This document shows positions 1 to 6,975 of a stretch of DNA of 11,636 nucleotides, piece by piece. The notes beneath the pieces were generated by a model. That model did no database searches and was not told the origin of the DNA. It saw only the letters and a list, made by a program, of their open reading frames with translations. Both the position numbers and the translations under genes were made by a program. The stretch covers positions 1-11,636 of the forward strand of contig JAJZNH010000885.1 in NCBI GenBank assembly GCA_021811745.1, given 5' to 3'. Position 1 is the stretch's first letter. Each line of letters opens with the position of its first letter. The DNA is from Acidobacteriota bacterium (lineage in GTDB: Bacteria; Acidobacteriota; Terriglobia; Terriglobales; Acidobacteriaceae).

Positions 1-1460
1 AGGCGCGCTACCTCACGGCCGATGCCGCTGCCGCCGCCGGCAACAAACACGACCTGGCGGCTCAGCTCCTTTTCAGGCGGCTGGCGGCGCAGCTTGGCCT
101 CTTCGAGGGCCCAGTACTCAATGCGGAAGGCCTCAAGAGATGGAAGAGCGACGTAGTTGGCGAAGAGCTTGAAACTGGCGGGGTCCATACCGGGCTGGCA
201 CTGAGGAACCGTTCCCGTTACCTCGCCTTCGGCCAGCACGCTCGCACCTTCCATCACGTGAATGGCGTTGGTGTAGAACTCGCCTACGATGCGAGCCTCG
301 GTCTTGTTTTTGCCGAAGCTGAACATGCCCAGGCCGGGGATGAGGACGACGGCGGGATTGGTGTCGCGCAGGGCGGGCGAGTCGGCGGTGGCGAACTGGT
401 GATAGTAGGCGCGGTACTGCTCGCGGTATTCGGCGAGAGAGCGCTCGATCTGCGGCTTGAGATCGTCGAGGCCGGCGCTTGCGGGCCAGGGCACGAAGAG
501 CGGACGGATCTTGGTGCGGATGAAGTGGTCCGGGCAACTGGTTCCCAGAAAGGCCAGCTCCGCGGCGTGAACGGAGTTGACGAATTGGAGTACGTCCTCG
601 GCATCACTGAAGCTTGCGATCGAGCGGCGCTGGGTGCTGACGCGGCCGCGGAGAAACGGAGCGATGGCTACGGCGAGGTCTTTACGATCAGGCCGCGCGG
701 GGATGGCTTCACCGCCGAAGCGGGCGGGACCCTTGGCCCTTCCGTGGCGCTCGATGAACTGGCCGATGCAATCGATGAGGTTGAGCGTGTTGAGGTAGCA
801 CTCGCGCTGCGTCTGGCCCCAGGTGAAGAGGCCGTGGCCCCCGAGGACGATGCCGTCGCAGCCGGGATTTTGCTCGACGGCGCGCTTCATCATCATTGCC
901 AGCTCAAAGCCGGGGCGCTGCCAGGGAAGCCAGACCAGAGAGCGGCCGAACTCGCGGTTGAATTCGTCCATCTTGGCCTTGCCGTTGGCCGCGGCGGCCA
1001 GCGCAATGCCCCAGTCGGGATGGAGATGATCGACGTGGGGAAAAGGAAGAAAGCCGTGCAGGGGCGTGTCAATGGAAGCCGCCACCGGATTGCCGCGGAA
1101 GGCGCAGAACGGGTACATGGCCACCATCTCGTCTTCAGTGTCCGCGCCCTTGTAGCTGCGCTCCAGAGCCAGCAGCTTTTGCTGATAGAGGGTGGCGAAG
1201 CCGGCGCGCTTGATGCTGCCCAGGTCGCCGCCCGAGCCTTTGACCCAGAGGACCTCGACCGGCTCGCCCGTGAGGGGATCGGCATCAACGATCTTGGAGC
1301 TGGTGTTGCCGCCGGCAAAGTTGGTGATGCGCAGATCGGAGCCGAGGAGGTTGGAGCGATAGCGGAGCAGCTCGGGCTCGTCGAGCGCGGCGGCTATGCT
1401 GGGGTCCCAGCGGTCTTCAAGGAACTTGAGTGCAGGGGATGCGGTCTTTGTCAGCGTCAT
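1..1460 (-). CDS. rhaD: Bifunctional rhamnulose-1-phosphate aldolase / L-lactaldehyde dehydrogenase (SDR), 3' end missing
   Basis: 486 codons are visible and the gene runs off the left edge without a stop. The N-terminal part is a class II aldolase domain: it has RSNLLGSDLRITNFAGGNTS (about 35-54), a His-rich zinc-binding segment PHVDHLHPD (H142, H145, H147) and a further metal-ligand candidate H209 in LGGHG. A central linker contains IPGLGMFSFGKNKTEARI. The visible C-terminus begins a short-chain dehydrogenase Rossmann fold, VVFVAGGGSGIGR, with the Gly-rich NAD-binding motif at about 475-481. This order is that of the fused RhaD/RhaEW family (about 700 residues, B. subtilis YuxG type), so roughly 200 residues are off-window. 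It should cleave L-rhamnulose-1-phosphate to DHAP and L-lactaldehyde and oxidise the latter to L-lactate, in the cytoplasm. The ATG at 1460 fits the family N-terminus, but no convincing Shine-Dalgarno precedes it. The fused function is known from the family and inferred here. Confidence 0.93.
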   Translation of the reverse strand, partial: MTLTKTASPALKFLEDRWDPSIAAALDEPELLRYRSNLLGSDLRITNFAGGNTSSKIVDADPLTGEPVEVLWVKGSGGDLGSIKRAGFATLYQQKLLALERSYKGADTEDEMVAMYPFCAFRGNPVAASIDTPLHGFLPFPHVDHLHPDWGIALAAAANGKAKMDEFNREFGRSLVWLPWQRPGFELAMMMKRAVEQNPGCDGIVLGGHGLFTWGQTQRECYLNTLNLIDCIGQFIERHGRAKGPARFGGEAIPARPDRKDLAVAIAPFLRGRVSTQRRSIASFSDAEDVLQFVNSVHAAELAFLGTSCPDHFIRTKIRPLFVPWPASAGLDDLKPQIERSLAEYREQYRAYYHQFATADSPALRDTNPAVVLIPGLGMFSFGKNKTEARIVGEFYTNAIHVMEGASVLAEGEVTGTVPQCQPGMDPASFKLFANYVALPSLEAFRIEYWALEEAKLRRQPPEKELSRQVVFVAGGGSGIGREVAR

Positions 1461-1842
1461 AAGAATTCAACAAGAAGGAATTGAGCCGGAAATCCGAAGT
1501 GTCTCAGTCAGATCAATTTTATACACCGGAACGGGGACGATGGGCACGGGCGAGAGACGCGCTGGTTTTTTGCGGCGGGCTGACTGGCTTTGAGAGGTTG
1601 TTTGCGGTGGAGGCTCGGGTTTACGGCTGAGGGATCACCATTCACCTTAGGACTCGACACTTGGATCAACGTGGCGCGCAAAGCGCTCTGCGGCGTATAC
1701 TGCGTTCACCAATTCCAGCAGGTTTATTCCGGTTTCAGAACGCAGGGGTGACGCACATTATCCCGTTCACCGGTTGCACACCGCTCTATGCCGTGTGGCA
1801 GATGCCGCGCGGGCATATTTGAACGCACGTTGGAGGTGAGGG
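1461..1842. other. Divergent intergenic region between rhaD and the membrane-protein gene
   Basis: These 382 bp separate two divergently transcribed genes, so both promoters should lie here. For rhaD a minus-strand TATAAA (plus 1518-1523) sits about 58 bp before the start codon, but I find no acceptable -35 at 16-18 bp. For the plus-strand gene a TATACT occurs at 1696-1701, again without a good -35. I see no palindrome long enough to call an operator, no coding frame with a ribosome binding site and no RNA gene. Any rhamnose-responsive operator is not recognisable by eye. Confidence 0.5.
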
Positions 1843-2247
1843 ATGGATCGTCCCGCGGGAATCACAATTCTGGCTATCTTAAGTTTCTTGCTCGCTGTGC
1901 CTGCACTGATAGTTTGCGGATTCTTTGTGATGTACGCCCATCGGGAAGCGATAACCGCTGTCTACTGGGGCTTTCGATCGATGCGGGCGTTTTACGCGAT
2001 CAGCGCGGGGCTTGTGCTATTTGCCGGCTGCTGCACGGCCAATGGATATGCGCTCTGGCATCTGCGGCGGTGGGCCAGACCGTTCACAATCTTCATGCTT
2101 GCAGCCACCAGCCTGATTGTGGGAGCGAACCTGCTCTATGAGATCGCACTGTCATCTTCCCTGCCCTGGATCATGGCACTGCTCGCGCTGGACTGCCTGG
2201 TTCTGTGGTATTTATTCAGGCCACTGGTGATCCACGCGTTCGAGTAG
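1843..2247 (+). CDS. Small four-helix membrane protein of unknown function
   Basis: The product is a 134-residue very hydrophobic protein that I do not recognise as a named family. Four membrane segments can be read at about residues 8-31, 50-72, 80-100 and 107-127. Basic residues lie in the second loop (HLRRWARP, about 73-80), which suggests that loop is cytoplasmic. There is no signal peptide other than the first helix and no catalytic motif. The start is supported by GGAGG at 1832-1836, 6 nt before the ATG. The gene is transcribed against its neighbours and its stop lies only 9 bp from the end of rhaI, with no visible terminator between the convergent ends. It separates rhaI from rhaD, so a role in sugar use is possible only by association and nothing in the protein supports it. 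That it is a real gene is fairly sure; its function is unknown. Confidence 0.75.
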   Translation: MDRPAGITILAILSFLLAVPALIVCGFFVMYAHREAITAVYWGFRSMRAFYAISAGLVLFAGCCTANGYALWHLRRWARPFTIFMLAATSLIVGANLLYEIALSSSLPWIMALLALDCLVLWYLFRPLVIHAFE

Positions 2248-2256
2248 ACTGACCTG

Positions 2257-3456
2257 CTATGCGTAGCTGCTGACAGCCGCTCCGCGCCGGCTGCCACGCT
2301 CGGCTGCAATGCGCTCGACGTAGCCGCTGGCGCGCAGCGCGGCCAAGGGGTCGGCAGGCAATCCGCGGGCCTCGCGCCAGGCCTGAGCGAGCGGGCGCAC
2401 GTCGCGCCAAAATGCGCCGCGGAACAGCTCTTCGGCCGCCACCAGCTCGCAGGATTGCTGCAAGCCTGCCAGGCGTTCGCGATCGACAAGAGCGGCCTTG
2501 AGGTAGAGCTCCTGAGCCGTCACGACGGTCTGCACCATGGCCTCGATTTTGCCTTTCAGGTTGTGGCTCTGGTCGATCATGTAGGCCACCGCTGCGGTGC
2601 TTGATGCTTCGGACTGGCTGCTGTGCAGCTCGTGAAAGATGCGGAAGATCTGATAGGGATCGATGGAGCCCAGGGTCAGGTCGTCGTCGGCGTAGCGGCG
2701 GTCGTTGAAGTGGAAGCCGCCCAGAATGCCGATGTGCAGCAGCCAGGCGACGATCTGCTCGATGTTCTGGCCGGAGTAGTGATGGCCGGTGTCGACAAGG
2801 ACGCAGGCCTTGGGTCCGGCGCGGTGGGCGAGATAGGCGGCCATGCCCCAGTCGGCAATGTCAGTGTGATAGAAAGCCGGCTCGAAGGGCTTGTACTCCA
2901 CGAGCAGACGCTGATCGGCAGACAGACGGCCGTGCACGGCGACGAGCGCTTCCTCAAGCCAGCCGATACGATTGCGGATGTTCTGCGTGCCGGGATAGTT
3001 GGAGCCGTCGGCCAGCCACAGGGAGATGTCGCGCGAGCCGAGCGCTCTGGCGATCTCGACGGACTGAAACATGTGATCGAGGGCCCGCTTGCGGATCTCC
3101 GGCGAGGGGTGGCACAGAGAGCCGTGCTTGTATTCCTGATCCTGGAAGAGGTTGGGGTTGATGGAGCCGGAGCGAATGCCGAAGCGGCTCTCCAACTCGC
3201 GCACGGCGGCCACGTCGCGGAGGCCGTTGGGCAGATCCCAAAGGACGTGCAGGGCAAGCGTGGGCGTTGCGCCGGTGAGACGGTTCACCTCGGCCGCGTC
3301 GGCGAACTTCTCCTCGATGGTGGCGGCGGCGGCGGGCTGCGCAAATTTGCCGAAGCGCGTACCGGTATTGGCGAAGCCCCAGGATGGAATCTCGATGCGG
3401 AAGGCATCCAGAGCTTTGAAGGCCAGGTCGCCGATGGCGGATTCAGAAAGCGTCAT
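2257..3456 (-). CDS. rhaI: L-rhamnose isomerase, RhaI (Pseudomonas stutzeri) type
   Basis: The product (399 residues) is a TIM-barrel metal-dependent isomerase that converts L-rhamnose to L-rhamnulose in the cytoplasm, the first step of rhamnose breakdown. The metal-site residues match the P. stutzeri enzyme with a constant offset of 32: E187 (VEYKP), D222 and H225 (VDTGHH), H249 (GGFHFND), D257 and D259 (YADDDL), and D295 (MIDQSHN). These correspond to E219, D254, H257, H281, D289, D291 and D327, so both metal sites look intact. Related P. stutzeri-type enzymes can also act on other rare sugars such as allose, so the substrate is inferred from family and context. GGGAG lies 5 nt before the ATG. 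The gene follows lutC after 57 bp on the same strand and is probably the last gene of the lutABC-rhaI operon. The RhaD that would act two steps later lies beyond the opposed membrane-protein gene. Confidence 0.95.
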   Translation of the reverse strand: MTLSESAIGDLAFKALDAFRIEIPSWGFANTGTRFGKFAQPAAAATIEEKFADAAEVNRLTGATPTLALHVLWDLPNGLRDVAAVRELESRFGIRSGSINPNLFQDQEYKHGSLCHPSPEIRKRALDHMFQSVEIARALGSRDISLWLADGSNYPGTQNIRNRIGWLEEALVAVHGRLSADQRLLVEYKPFEPAFYHTDIADWGMAAYLAHRAGPKACVLVDTGHHYSGQNIEQIVAWLLHIGILGGFHFNDRRYADDDLTLGSIDPYQIFRIFHELHSSQSEASSTAAVAYMIDQSHNLKGKIEAMVQTVVTAQELYLKAALVDRERLAGLQQSCELVAAEELFRGAFWRDVRPLAQAWREARGLPADPLAALRASGYVERIAAERGSRRGAAVSSYA

Positions 3457-3513
3457 AACGTCTCCCTTGTCAGGCCAGTCTGCCCGATGTCAATGCAACG
3501 CCGGTTCCCTGCC

Positions 3514-4188
3514 CTAGTCATTCACCAGGATGACATGCAGGAAGCGCGGCCCGTGCACGCCTTGGATGCGCGTCATCTCAATGTCCGCGGTGGCGCTCGG
3601 CCCTGAGATCCAGGTTACGACCGCGGGCGGCTGCGCGCAGCGATCAAAATACTCGGGCAGGGTCTCCACGATCTGGCTGGTCTTCAGGATGCAGAGGTGC
3701 CAGTCGGGCAGCAGGGTCAGCACCCTACGTCCCTCGCCGGCGGAGTGGTGCAGGACGATGGTGCCGGAATCGGCGATGGCGCAAAAGGCCGCGGTCAGGA
3801 CGCCTTCGGCTTGCTCGATTGCCGCGGTTTCGAGACGGTGGTCCAACACGCACTCGAATGCTTCGATGCTCTTCGCGGGCTCGGAGAGCCACTCGGGCGG
3901 AATGCCGGGCGGGGCGACGAAGCGGCGTCTGCCACTGGCGACAATCTGCGCGGCGATCGCGGCTGGAAGCTCGCGCGGCGCGCACTCGACAACTTCAGCG
4001 CCGTATTCCCTGAGGCGCTCCAGCATCAAGGCGGCGCGGTCTTCGGCGCTGAGCTTGCCCGAGCGCGCATACAGGCGCGGGATCGCGTCATACGCGGCGG
4101 CGGATTGCTGAGCCGCTCCGGGCGCGGATTGCGTGGCCGCGCGGATGCGGTCGAGAATCCTTTCGCGCGAACTGACCGGGGCGCTCAT
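3514..4188 (-). CDS. lutC: Lactate utilization protein C (LUD domain)
   Basis: LutC is a subunit of the LutABC complex, which oxidises L-lactate to pyruvate in the cytoplasm in place of a membrane flavin lactate dehydrogenase. The 224-residue product has a poorly conserved N-terminal half and a LUD (DUF162) core. The core is seen as IADSGTIVLHHSAGEGRR (about 138-155) followed by LTLLPDWHLCI (about 157-167), and near the end as ISGPSATADIE plus GVHGPRFLHVIL. The length fits the family (about 200-240). The frame stays open upstream to 4935, but ATG 4188 is chosen because AAGGAGG lies 4 nt before it, it overlaps the lutB stop as ATGA, and the resulting N-terminus (MSAPVSSRERILDRIRAA) is the family's usual helix. 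The overlap suggests translational coupling to lutB. rhaI follows after 57 bp. Confidence 0.93.
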   Translation of the reverse strand: MSAPVSSRERILDRIRAATQSAPGAAQQSAAAYDAIPRLYARSGKLSAEDRAALMLERLREYGAEVVECAPRELPAAIAAQIVASGRRRFVAPPGIPPEWLSEPAKSIEAFECVLDHRLETAAIEQAEGVLTAAFCAIADSGTIVLHHSAGEGRRVLTLLPDWHLCILKTSQIVETLPEYFDRCAQPPAVVTWISGPSATADIEMTRIQGVHGPRFLHVILVND

Positions 4189-5654
4189 TTCGCCTCCTTC
4201 TGCCGCTGGGCCCACCAGGCGTGGAAGCTCTGGCTGGGCAGGCCGCGCAGATCGCGCGTCTGGGTCCATTTGGCGCCCGGGCCGGGCAGGCGGTGAATCC
4301 AACCGTCTTTGCGCGTGAAGCAGCGCAGCCCGATTCGTCCGGCCCATTGCGCGGCGTGAAAGAGCCAGGCTCGCGAAAAAGCCAGATTCGCGATGCGCAG
4401 CCCGATGTACATAGGGTCGAAGACGCGCCGCGCCTGCCGTCGTTCCCGGTCGGTAACTTTGGCGCGCAGTTCGAGCAGCACCTCGGGGATATTGATCTTG
4501 ACCGGGCAGACTTCGTAGCAGGCTCCGCACAGCGAGGAGGCGTAGGGGAGCGATTGGGCGTGGCGCAATTGTTGGAGCTGGGGCGTAAGGATGGCGCCGA
4601 TCGGGCCCGGATAGACCGAGCCATAGGCGTGCCCGCCGGTCTGCCGGTAGACCGGACAGGTATTCATGCACGCCGCACAGCGAATGCAGCGAAGCGTCTG
4701 GCGCTCTGTTTTGCGGGCGAGGATCGATGAGCGGCCATTGTCCAGCAGGACGATGTGGAAGGTTTGCGGCCCGTCGCCTGGGGTCACGCCGGTCCACAGC
4801 GAGGTGTACGGATTCATCCGCTCGCCGGTGGCCGAGCGCGCGAGCAACTGGAGCATCACCTCGAGATCGGTGAAGCGCGGAATAACTTTCTCGATCCCGG
4901 CCAGGGTAATCATGGTACGCGGAAGGGTGAGGCACATGCGCCCGTTGCCTTCGGACTCGACCACGGCTACCGAGCCGGTCTCCGCAATGAGGAAGTTCGC
5001 GCCGCTGATCGCGGTGGGGATGGTGAGAAACTTCTGCCGCAAGAAGCTGCGCGCCGCGGCTGTGAGCGCCTGCGGATCGTCAGAGAGATTTTCGATCCCC
5101 ATGCTTCGCGCGAAGATCTCCCGCACCTGGCTGCGATTGACGTGCAGCGCCGGAGCTACAAGATGCGAGGGCTCTCCCTTGCCGAGCTGCAAGATAATTT
5201 CAGCAAGGTCGGTCTCGTAGGCGTGCATGCCCGCGGCTTCGAGAAACGGGTTCAGATCGATCTCCGCCGAGGTCATGGTTTTGATCTTGATGACCTCGGC
5301 GGCTTTCTCCTCGCGCAGGATGTTAAGGATGATGTGCCGCGCCTCGGCCGCATCCGCCGCCCAATGCACCTGCCCGCCGGCTGCCGTGCACCGCTGCTCG
5401 AACAGTTCGAGATACGCGCCGAGATTGGCGAGCGTTGCATCTTTGATGGCCGCCGCCGCGGCGCGCAGCTCTTGCCAATCGGTTTTCTCCGCTACGAGCC
5501 GCGCGCGCTTGGCCTGGATGACATCGGTGGCGTGCGCCACGTTCTTGCGCAGTTGCGGATTGCGCAGCATGGACAGCGCCGCGGCGGGAAACGGAGCGGC
5601 ACGCACCGGATCGAGGATTGCCTGATCGTCTAACAGGCCGGCTGGTGCGCTCAT
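4185..5654 (-). CDS. lutB: Lactate utilization iron-sulfur protein B
   Basis: LutB is the iron-sulfur electron-transfer subunit of the LutABC L-lactate oxidation complex. The 489-residue product has an N-terminal LUD domain, with ISGANFLIAETGSVAVVESE at about 217-236 and a conserved LTLPRTMITLAGIEK stretch at about 242-256. A ferredoxin-like domain follows: C323, C326, C329, C333 form CxxCxxCxxxCP, and C376, C379, C383 form LCGACYEVCPV. Each cluster is followed by a conserved family segment (YGSVYPGPIGAILTP after the first, KINIPEVLLELR after the second). Length and domain order match the family. GGAGG lies 7 nt before the ATG inside lutA, and the ATG overlaps the lutA stop as ATGA; the 3' end overlaps lutC the same way. 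This is the middle gene of a tight operon. The electron acceptor cannot be read from the sequence. Confidence 0.96.
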   Translation of the reverse strand: MSAPAGLLDDQAILDPVRAAPFPAAALSMLRNPQLRKNVAHATDVIQAKRARLVAEKTDWQELRAAAAAIKDATLANLGAYLELFEQRCTAAGGQVHWAADAAEARHIILNILREEKAAEVIKIKTMTSAEIDLNPFLEAAGMHAYETDLAEIILQLGKGEPSHLVAPALHVNRSQVREIFARSMGIENLSDDPQALTAAARSFLRQKFLTIPTAISGANFLIAETGSVAVVESEGNGRMCLTLPRTMITLAGIEKVIPRFTDLEVMLQLLARSATGERMNPYTSLWTGVTPGDGPQTFHIVLLDNGRSSILARKTERQTLRCIRCAACMNTCPVYRQTGGHAYGSVYPGPIGAILTPQLQQLRHAQSLPYASSLCGACYEVCPVKINIPEVLLELRAKVTDRERRQARRVFDPMYIGLRIANLAFSRAWLFHAAQWAGRIGLRCFTRKDGWIHRLPGPGAKWTQTRDLRGLPSQSFHAWWAQRQKEAK

Positions 5655-6403
5655 CCGAGCACCTCCGCCTGCGCCTTCTCGGTGCTGGCCAAGATCTGCG
5701 CGAGGTGGATGGTCTTCATGCCCGCGTACTGCCGGTGCATGGCTCCGCCCAGATGCATCAGGCAGCTATTGTCGAGCGCGGTGCAGAACTCCGCGCGGGT
5801 TTTGAACACGTCCTGCAACTTGACCGCCAGCATGGCCGACGAGACATCGCCGTTCTTCACGCTGAAGGTCCCGCCAAAACCGCAGCAGCGGTCCATATGC
5901 TCAAGCGGGACCAACTCCAGCCCGCGCACGTTCTTGAGCAGGCGGAGAGGCCGGTCGCCGGCGTGGATGCCGCGCAGAGCGTGGCAGCTTGCGTGGTAGG
6001 TGACGCGATGCGGAAAGTATGCCCCGACATCTTCCACGCGCAGCCTGTCGACTAGAAACTCGCACAGCTCGTACACGCGCGGCAGAAGGGCCGCGAAATC
6101 TTTGCGGAGCGCGTCATTCCCAAGCCCCTCTAGCAGCCCCGGGTATTGATCGCGGATCATGGCCACGCAGGACGAGGAGGGAATAACCACAGCCTCGGCG
6201 TCGGCATACATGCGTACGAGGCGCTTGGCCTGGCTGAAGGCCTCGGCCCGGAATCCCGTGTTGGCATGCATCTGCCCGCAACAGGTCTGCCGGGCGCGGA
6301 AGTCAACCTCGACTCCCAGCCGCTCCAGCAGGGCCACGACCGCGCGGCCCGTCTCCGGAAAAAGCGTGTCGTTATAACAGGTTACGAAGAGGGATGCGCG
6401 CAA
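5651..6403 (-). CDS. lutA: Lactate utilization protein A, cysteine-rich CCG-domain protein (TTG start proposed)
   Basis: LutA is the CCG-domain subunit of the LutABC L-lactate oxidation system, related to the GlpC/HdrB-type cysteine-rich proteins. With the start chosen here it has 250 residues. Two CCG modules are visible: QTCCGQMH (C41, C42) with C79 after it, and YHASCHALRG (C140) followed by DRCCGFGGTFSVK (C173, C174) and DNSCLMH (C214). These Cys probably bind iron-sulfur clusters, as known for the domain. The frame opens at ATG 6463, but that start adds 20 residues absent from the family and has no Shine-Dalgarno. TTG 6403 gives (M)RASLFVTCYNDTLFPETG, which matches the family N-terminus, and has GGGAG 5 nt upstream. 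GTG 6409 is a second choice. The stop overlaps lutB as ATGA. This is the first gene of the lutABC-rhaI operon, so its promoter should lie upstream of 6404. Confidence 0.92.
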   Translation of the reverse strand: MRASLFVTCYNDTLFPETGRAVVALLERLGVEVDFRARQTCCGQMHANTGFRAEAFSQAKRLVRMYADAEAVVIPSSSCVAMIRDQYPGLLEGLGNDALRKDFAALLPRVYELCEFLVDRLRVEDVGAYFPHRVTYHASCHALRGIHAGDRPLRLLKNVRGLELVPLEHMDRCCGFGGTFSVKNGDVSSAMLAVKLQDVFKTRAEFCTALDNSCLMHLGGAMHRQYAGMKTIHLAQILASTEKAQAEVLG

Positions 6404-6408
6404 GATCA

Positions 6409-6413
6409 CTCCC
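6409..6413 (-). promoter_or_regulatory. Shine-Dalgarno GGGAG deciding the lutA TTG start
   Basis: On the minus strand GGGAG is followed by the 5-nt spacer TGATC and then TTG at 6403. This spacing is normal for initiation. The alternative GTG at 6409 overlaps the motif, and ATG 6463 has nothing similar upstream. Confidence 0.5.
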
Positions 6414-6675
6414 TCACCCACCGAGCAACCATTCGAAGGAAGGATAAAGGAAACGAGGGACATTGTCCAAGGAACAGCGGCGATGGCCGACGCTCCGGCA
6501 GGCAGCGGAGCGCGTTCCCGCCACCCGGTTCAGTTCGTCCAATCGCCGTAACTCATCGCCGTTCCCGCGGCCTTCGCACGCCGGGAGCCGTGGGTCAACC
6601 TCACGGATCCTCATGCATCTCATAAAATAGAGGAGAGTAGTCCTTTGCCACAACGCCTCGGCAGGGTAATAGGGA

Positions 6676-6707
6676 ATCTGTAGGGTTCATTATCTGTAGC
6701 ATTCAAC
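6676..6707. repeat. Two tandem 16-bp direct repeats, ATCTGTAGNNTTCANN
   Basis: The units are ATCTGTAGGGTTCATT (6676-6691) and ATCTGTAGCATTCAAC (6692-6707), identical at 12 of 16 positions, with the eight-base core ATCTGTAG exact in both. The pair is near the middle of the divergent lutA/protease spacer. Direct repeats of this spacing (about 1.5 helical turns) can be regulator binding sites, but I do not recognise the motif. Confidence 0.45.
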
Positions 6708-6731
6708 CGTTTGGATCCCGAAACCGCGAGG

Positions 6732-6748
6732 AATGCTGGGTCAGCATT
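6732..6748. promoter_or_regulatory. Operator-like 17-bp palindrome AATGCTG-GGT-CAGCATT
   Basis: A perfect 7-bp inverted repeat (6732-6738 and 6742-6748) is separated by 3 bp, the geometry of a dimeric repressor or activator site. It lies in the divergent spacer, about 330 bp from the lutA start and 230 bp from the protease start, so it could serve either gene. No T-tract follows, so it is not a terminator. The regulator is unknown and function is inferred from symmetry alone. Confidence 0.35.
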
Positions 6749-6975
6749 GAGCGTCGAGCCCCCTTGCTGACCGATTCCCGCGCATGTTGGCCGCAGCAGG
6801 GCGCCGCTGACCGCAGGGACCGCGATCGGGGCCAGGAGCGAACCTTTCACCAGCTCAACGACAAAATCCGTGCCGACAGGCAACGTACCGGCATTTTCGA
6901 GCATATTCTGCAAGTAAAGGAAACTTTCCCACCATCCGCGGGTTGTCTCCGAAGAAAGGTTCGATCAGGAAAACC

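Larger units (their letters stand above)
6404..6975. other. Divergent intergenic region between lutA and the S53 protease gene
   Basis: These 572 bp carry the start regions of two divergent genes. I see no convincing gene: the short open frames on both strands lack family features and ribosome binding sites. Structured elements are a hairpin-capable CGCTCCG/CGGAGCG pair (6491-6497 and 6506-6512, loop of 8) that would lie in the lutA leader, a 16-bp tandem repeat at 6676-6707 and a 17-bp palindrome at 6732-6748, the last two listed separately. Isolated -10-like hexamers occur, for example TATTCT at 6904-6909 for the protease gene, but none has a matching -35, so promoters are not called. Confidence 0.5.

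Noticed and set aside
258..1484. A 408-codon open frame on the plus strand opposite rhaD
   Set aside because: It is the antisense shadow of a GC-rich gene. The minus-strand frame has clear aldolase and SDR motifs throughout, while the plus frame shows no domain, ribosome binding site or natural composition.
3457..3513. A perfect TTGACA in the lutC-rhaI gap as an internal promoter
   Set aside because: No -10-like hexamer lies 16-18 bp downstream, so it is probably chance. The 57-bp gap fits an operon.
2623..3606. A 327-codon plus-strand frame opposite rhaI, and similar long frames opposite lutB
   Set aside because: They are shadow frames. The minus-strand products have complete metal-site or iron-sulfur motifs, and the plus frames begin inside genes without Shine-Dalgarno sites.
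4189..4935. Extension of the lutC frame upstream to a 473-residue protein
   Set aside because: The added part overlaps the lutB iron-sulfur domain, is Arg/Pro/Ala-rich shadow sequence, and the ATG at 4188 has a strong Shine-Dalgarno and an ATGA overlap.
6414..6653. A 79-codon minus-strand frame upstream of lutA
   Set aside because: It overlaps the lutA start in another frame, has no Shine-Dalgarno and resembles no family.
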